DNA from: Merdimonas sp963929015
GTDB lineage: Bacteria; Bacillota; Clostridia; Lachnospirales; Lachnospiraceae
NCBI RefSeq assembly: GCF_963929015.1
Contig: NZ_CAWVHE010000014.1
Location: forward strand, 24,245 to 88,244
DNA: 64,000 bases
Direction: 5' to 3'
The first letter of the stretch is position 1; every line of letters begins with the position of its first letter. The notes beneath the pieces were generated by a model. It saw nothing but the letters and a program-made list of their open reading frames with translations, was not told the DNA's origin and searched no databases. Shown here one piece after another: positions 63,141 to 64,000 of the stretch. Made by a program: the position numbers and the translations under genes.

Positions 63141-64000
63141 CTAGACTGTGGCGTTAAAGTTTACCGGAAGGATCAGATAAATATAACTTTCTTCTTCATC
63201 CTTGATAAAACATGGCGCTTTCGCATTCATCAGATATAACGTAACTTCTTCATCATCAATGACACGAAGGGCGTCGATGAGAAACTTGGGATTAAATCCA
63301 ATCATCAGATCTTTTCCCTCTTTTTCAATCACAATCTCTTCATTCATAGATCCAATCTGGGATTTGATCCTAAGCTCCATCCACTCGTCTCCAATCTGGA
63401 TGATGATCGGCTTTTTATCTCCTTCTTTGATGAGAAGTGTGGCTCTGTCAATACAGTTCAGAAGTTCTTTTTTATTGATCCTTACCTTTGTCTCATAATC
63501 ACTGGAAAGCATCTGATCAATTTTAAAATAGTCTCCTTCAATCAGCCTGGACACCACGATGGTCTGATCAAATTCAAACACAATATGATTGTTGGTATAA
63601 GAAATATTGACCATGCTTTCCACTTCGCCGGAAAGGATCTTGCTGATCTCTGTCAGAGTCTTGCCCGGAACGATCAGTTTTTTATCTTCTGTATCTTCTT
63701 TCAGGCTGATCTTACGGATAGAAATTCTGTGTCCGTCAAGAGATACCACTCTAAGAATGTTATCTTTGATCTCAAACAATTCTCCACCCATCATCTTATT
63801 GCTTTCCGAATCAGAGATGGAAAAAATGGTCTGTCGGATCACTTCTTTCAAAGTAAACTGTGATATTTCAATGGAGTTTTCTTTTTCGATCACCGGAAGG
63901 TAGGAAAATTCATCTCCTGGTTTTCCGGAAAGATCAAACTTCGCTTTTTCGCAGGTGATGACTGTCTGAAGGTTATCACCTGTTTCAATAGTGATCTCAT
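63141..64000 (-). CDS. dnaN: DNA polymerase III beta clamp, N-terminus beyond window
   Basis: The minus-strand frame runs from the stop at 63141-63143 to the right edge without a stop, giving at least 286 residues of the clamp. Visible parts are FSYLPVIEKENSIEISQFTL, FDQTIVVSRLIEGDYFKID in domain 2, and the C-terminal LPVNFNATV, a variant of the usual ending. It tethers the polymerase to DNA and is normally preceded by dnaA and oriC. The Met within the window (63893) is internal and not the true start. Confidence 0.93.
   Translation of the reverse strand, partial: EITIETGDNLQTVITCEKAKFDLSGKPGDEFSYLPVIEKENSIEISQFTLKEVIRQTIFSISDSESNKMMGGELFEIKDNILRVVSLDGHRISIRKISLKEDTEDKKLIVPGKTLTEISKILSGEVESMVNISYTNNHIVFEFDQTIVVSRLIEGDYFKIDQMLSSDYETKVRINKKELLNCIDRATLLIKEGDKKPIIIQIGDEWMELRIKSQIGSMNEEIVIEKEGKDLMIGFNPKFLIDALRVIDDEEVTLYLMNAKAPCFIKDEEESYIYLILPVNFNATV

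Overview
The window looks like chromosome of a spore-forming Clostridia member, most likely Lachnospiraceae. The support is spmA and spmB, a Spo0A-type DNA-binding domain, meso-diaminopimelate dehydrogenase, a T-box leader on metG, many two-component systems and a Clostridia-like rRNA operon. The right end carries the conserved origin-proximal block dnaN - S4 protein - recF - gyrB - gyrA, all on the minus strand, so dnaA and oriC probably lie just beyond base 64000. Both edge genes are cut: a large membrane-anchored protein at the left and dnaN at the right.

Layout. 1-6.9 kb: partial membrane protein, a SAM methyltransferase with an apparent single-base frameshift, and a two-component system. 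7.08-15.38 kb: an 8.3 kb integrated element bounded by a near-identical 18 bp repeat. It has a zinc-ribbon tyrosine integrase and a repressor on the plus strand, and divergently two small HTH proteins, a RepA-like ATPase, small unknown proteins, a scaffold, a major capsid protein and a complete sigma factor. It has no terminase, portal, tail or lysis gene, so it resembles a capsid-encoding phage satellite. 15.6-24.6 kb: housekeeping genes (rsmA-gltA-hydrolase; metG-ddh-tatD behind a Met T-box). 24.7-29.6 kb: a polyamine ABC operon with a PotC-PotD fusion and an unusual PotA. 29.8-35.8 kb: nth, a prolyl-tRNA editing-type protein, a DUF362 ferredoxin, a PepSY lipoprotein, an AbrB/PIN toxin-antitoxin pair and a second two-component system. 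35.9-44.4 kb: DUF885 protease, spmB, MATE exporter, spmA, AI-2E transporter, and a P-type ATPase behind a yybP-ykoY type (Mn2+) riboswitch. 44.5-47.9 kb: an SLH surface protein, a probable selenoprotein read through an in-frame UGA, and hicB with a frameshifted hicA.

48.1-54.5 kb holds a minus-strand rRNA operon in the unusual order 16S - 5S - tRNA-Ile - tRNA-Ala - 23S, followed by tRNAs Asp, Val, Tyr, Thr, fMet, Phe and Lys, with tRNA-Ser upstream. 54.6-57.3 kb holds plsC, a Cys-rich family protein and a GH3 glycosidase, around three-part intergenic DNA with two perfect DnaA boxes.

Two related families of long perfect palindromes (core ends TTGGG(G)ACG) are scattered through intergenic DNA at 3.6, 15.4, 22.1, 55.3 and 55.5 kb. 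The best candidates for something undescribed are the minimal capsid/sigma satellite and the UGA-containing gene at 46846-47163. All assignments come from reading the sequence and recalled family knowledge; no database search was run.
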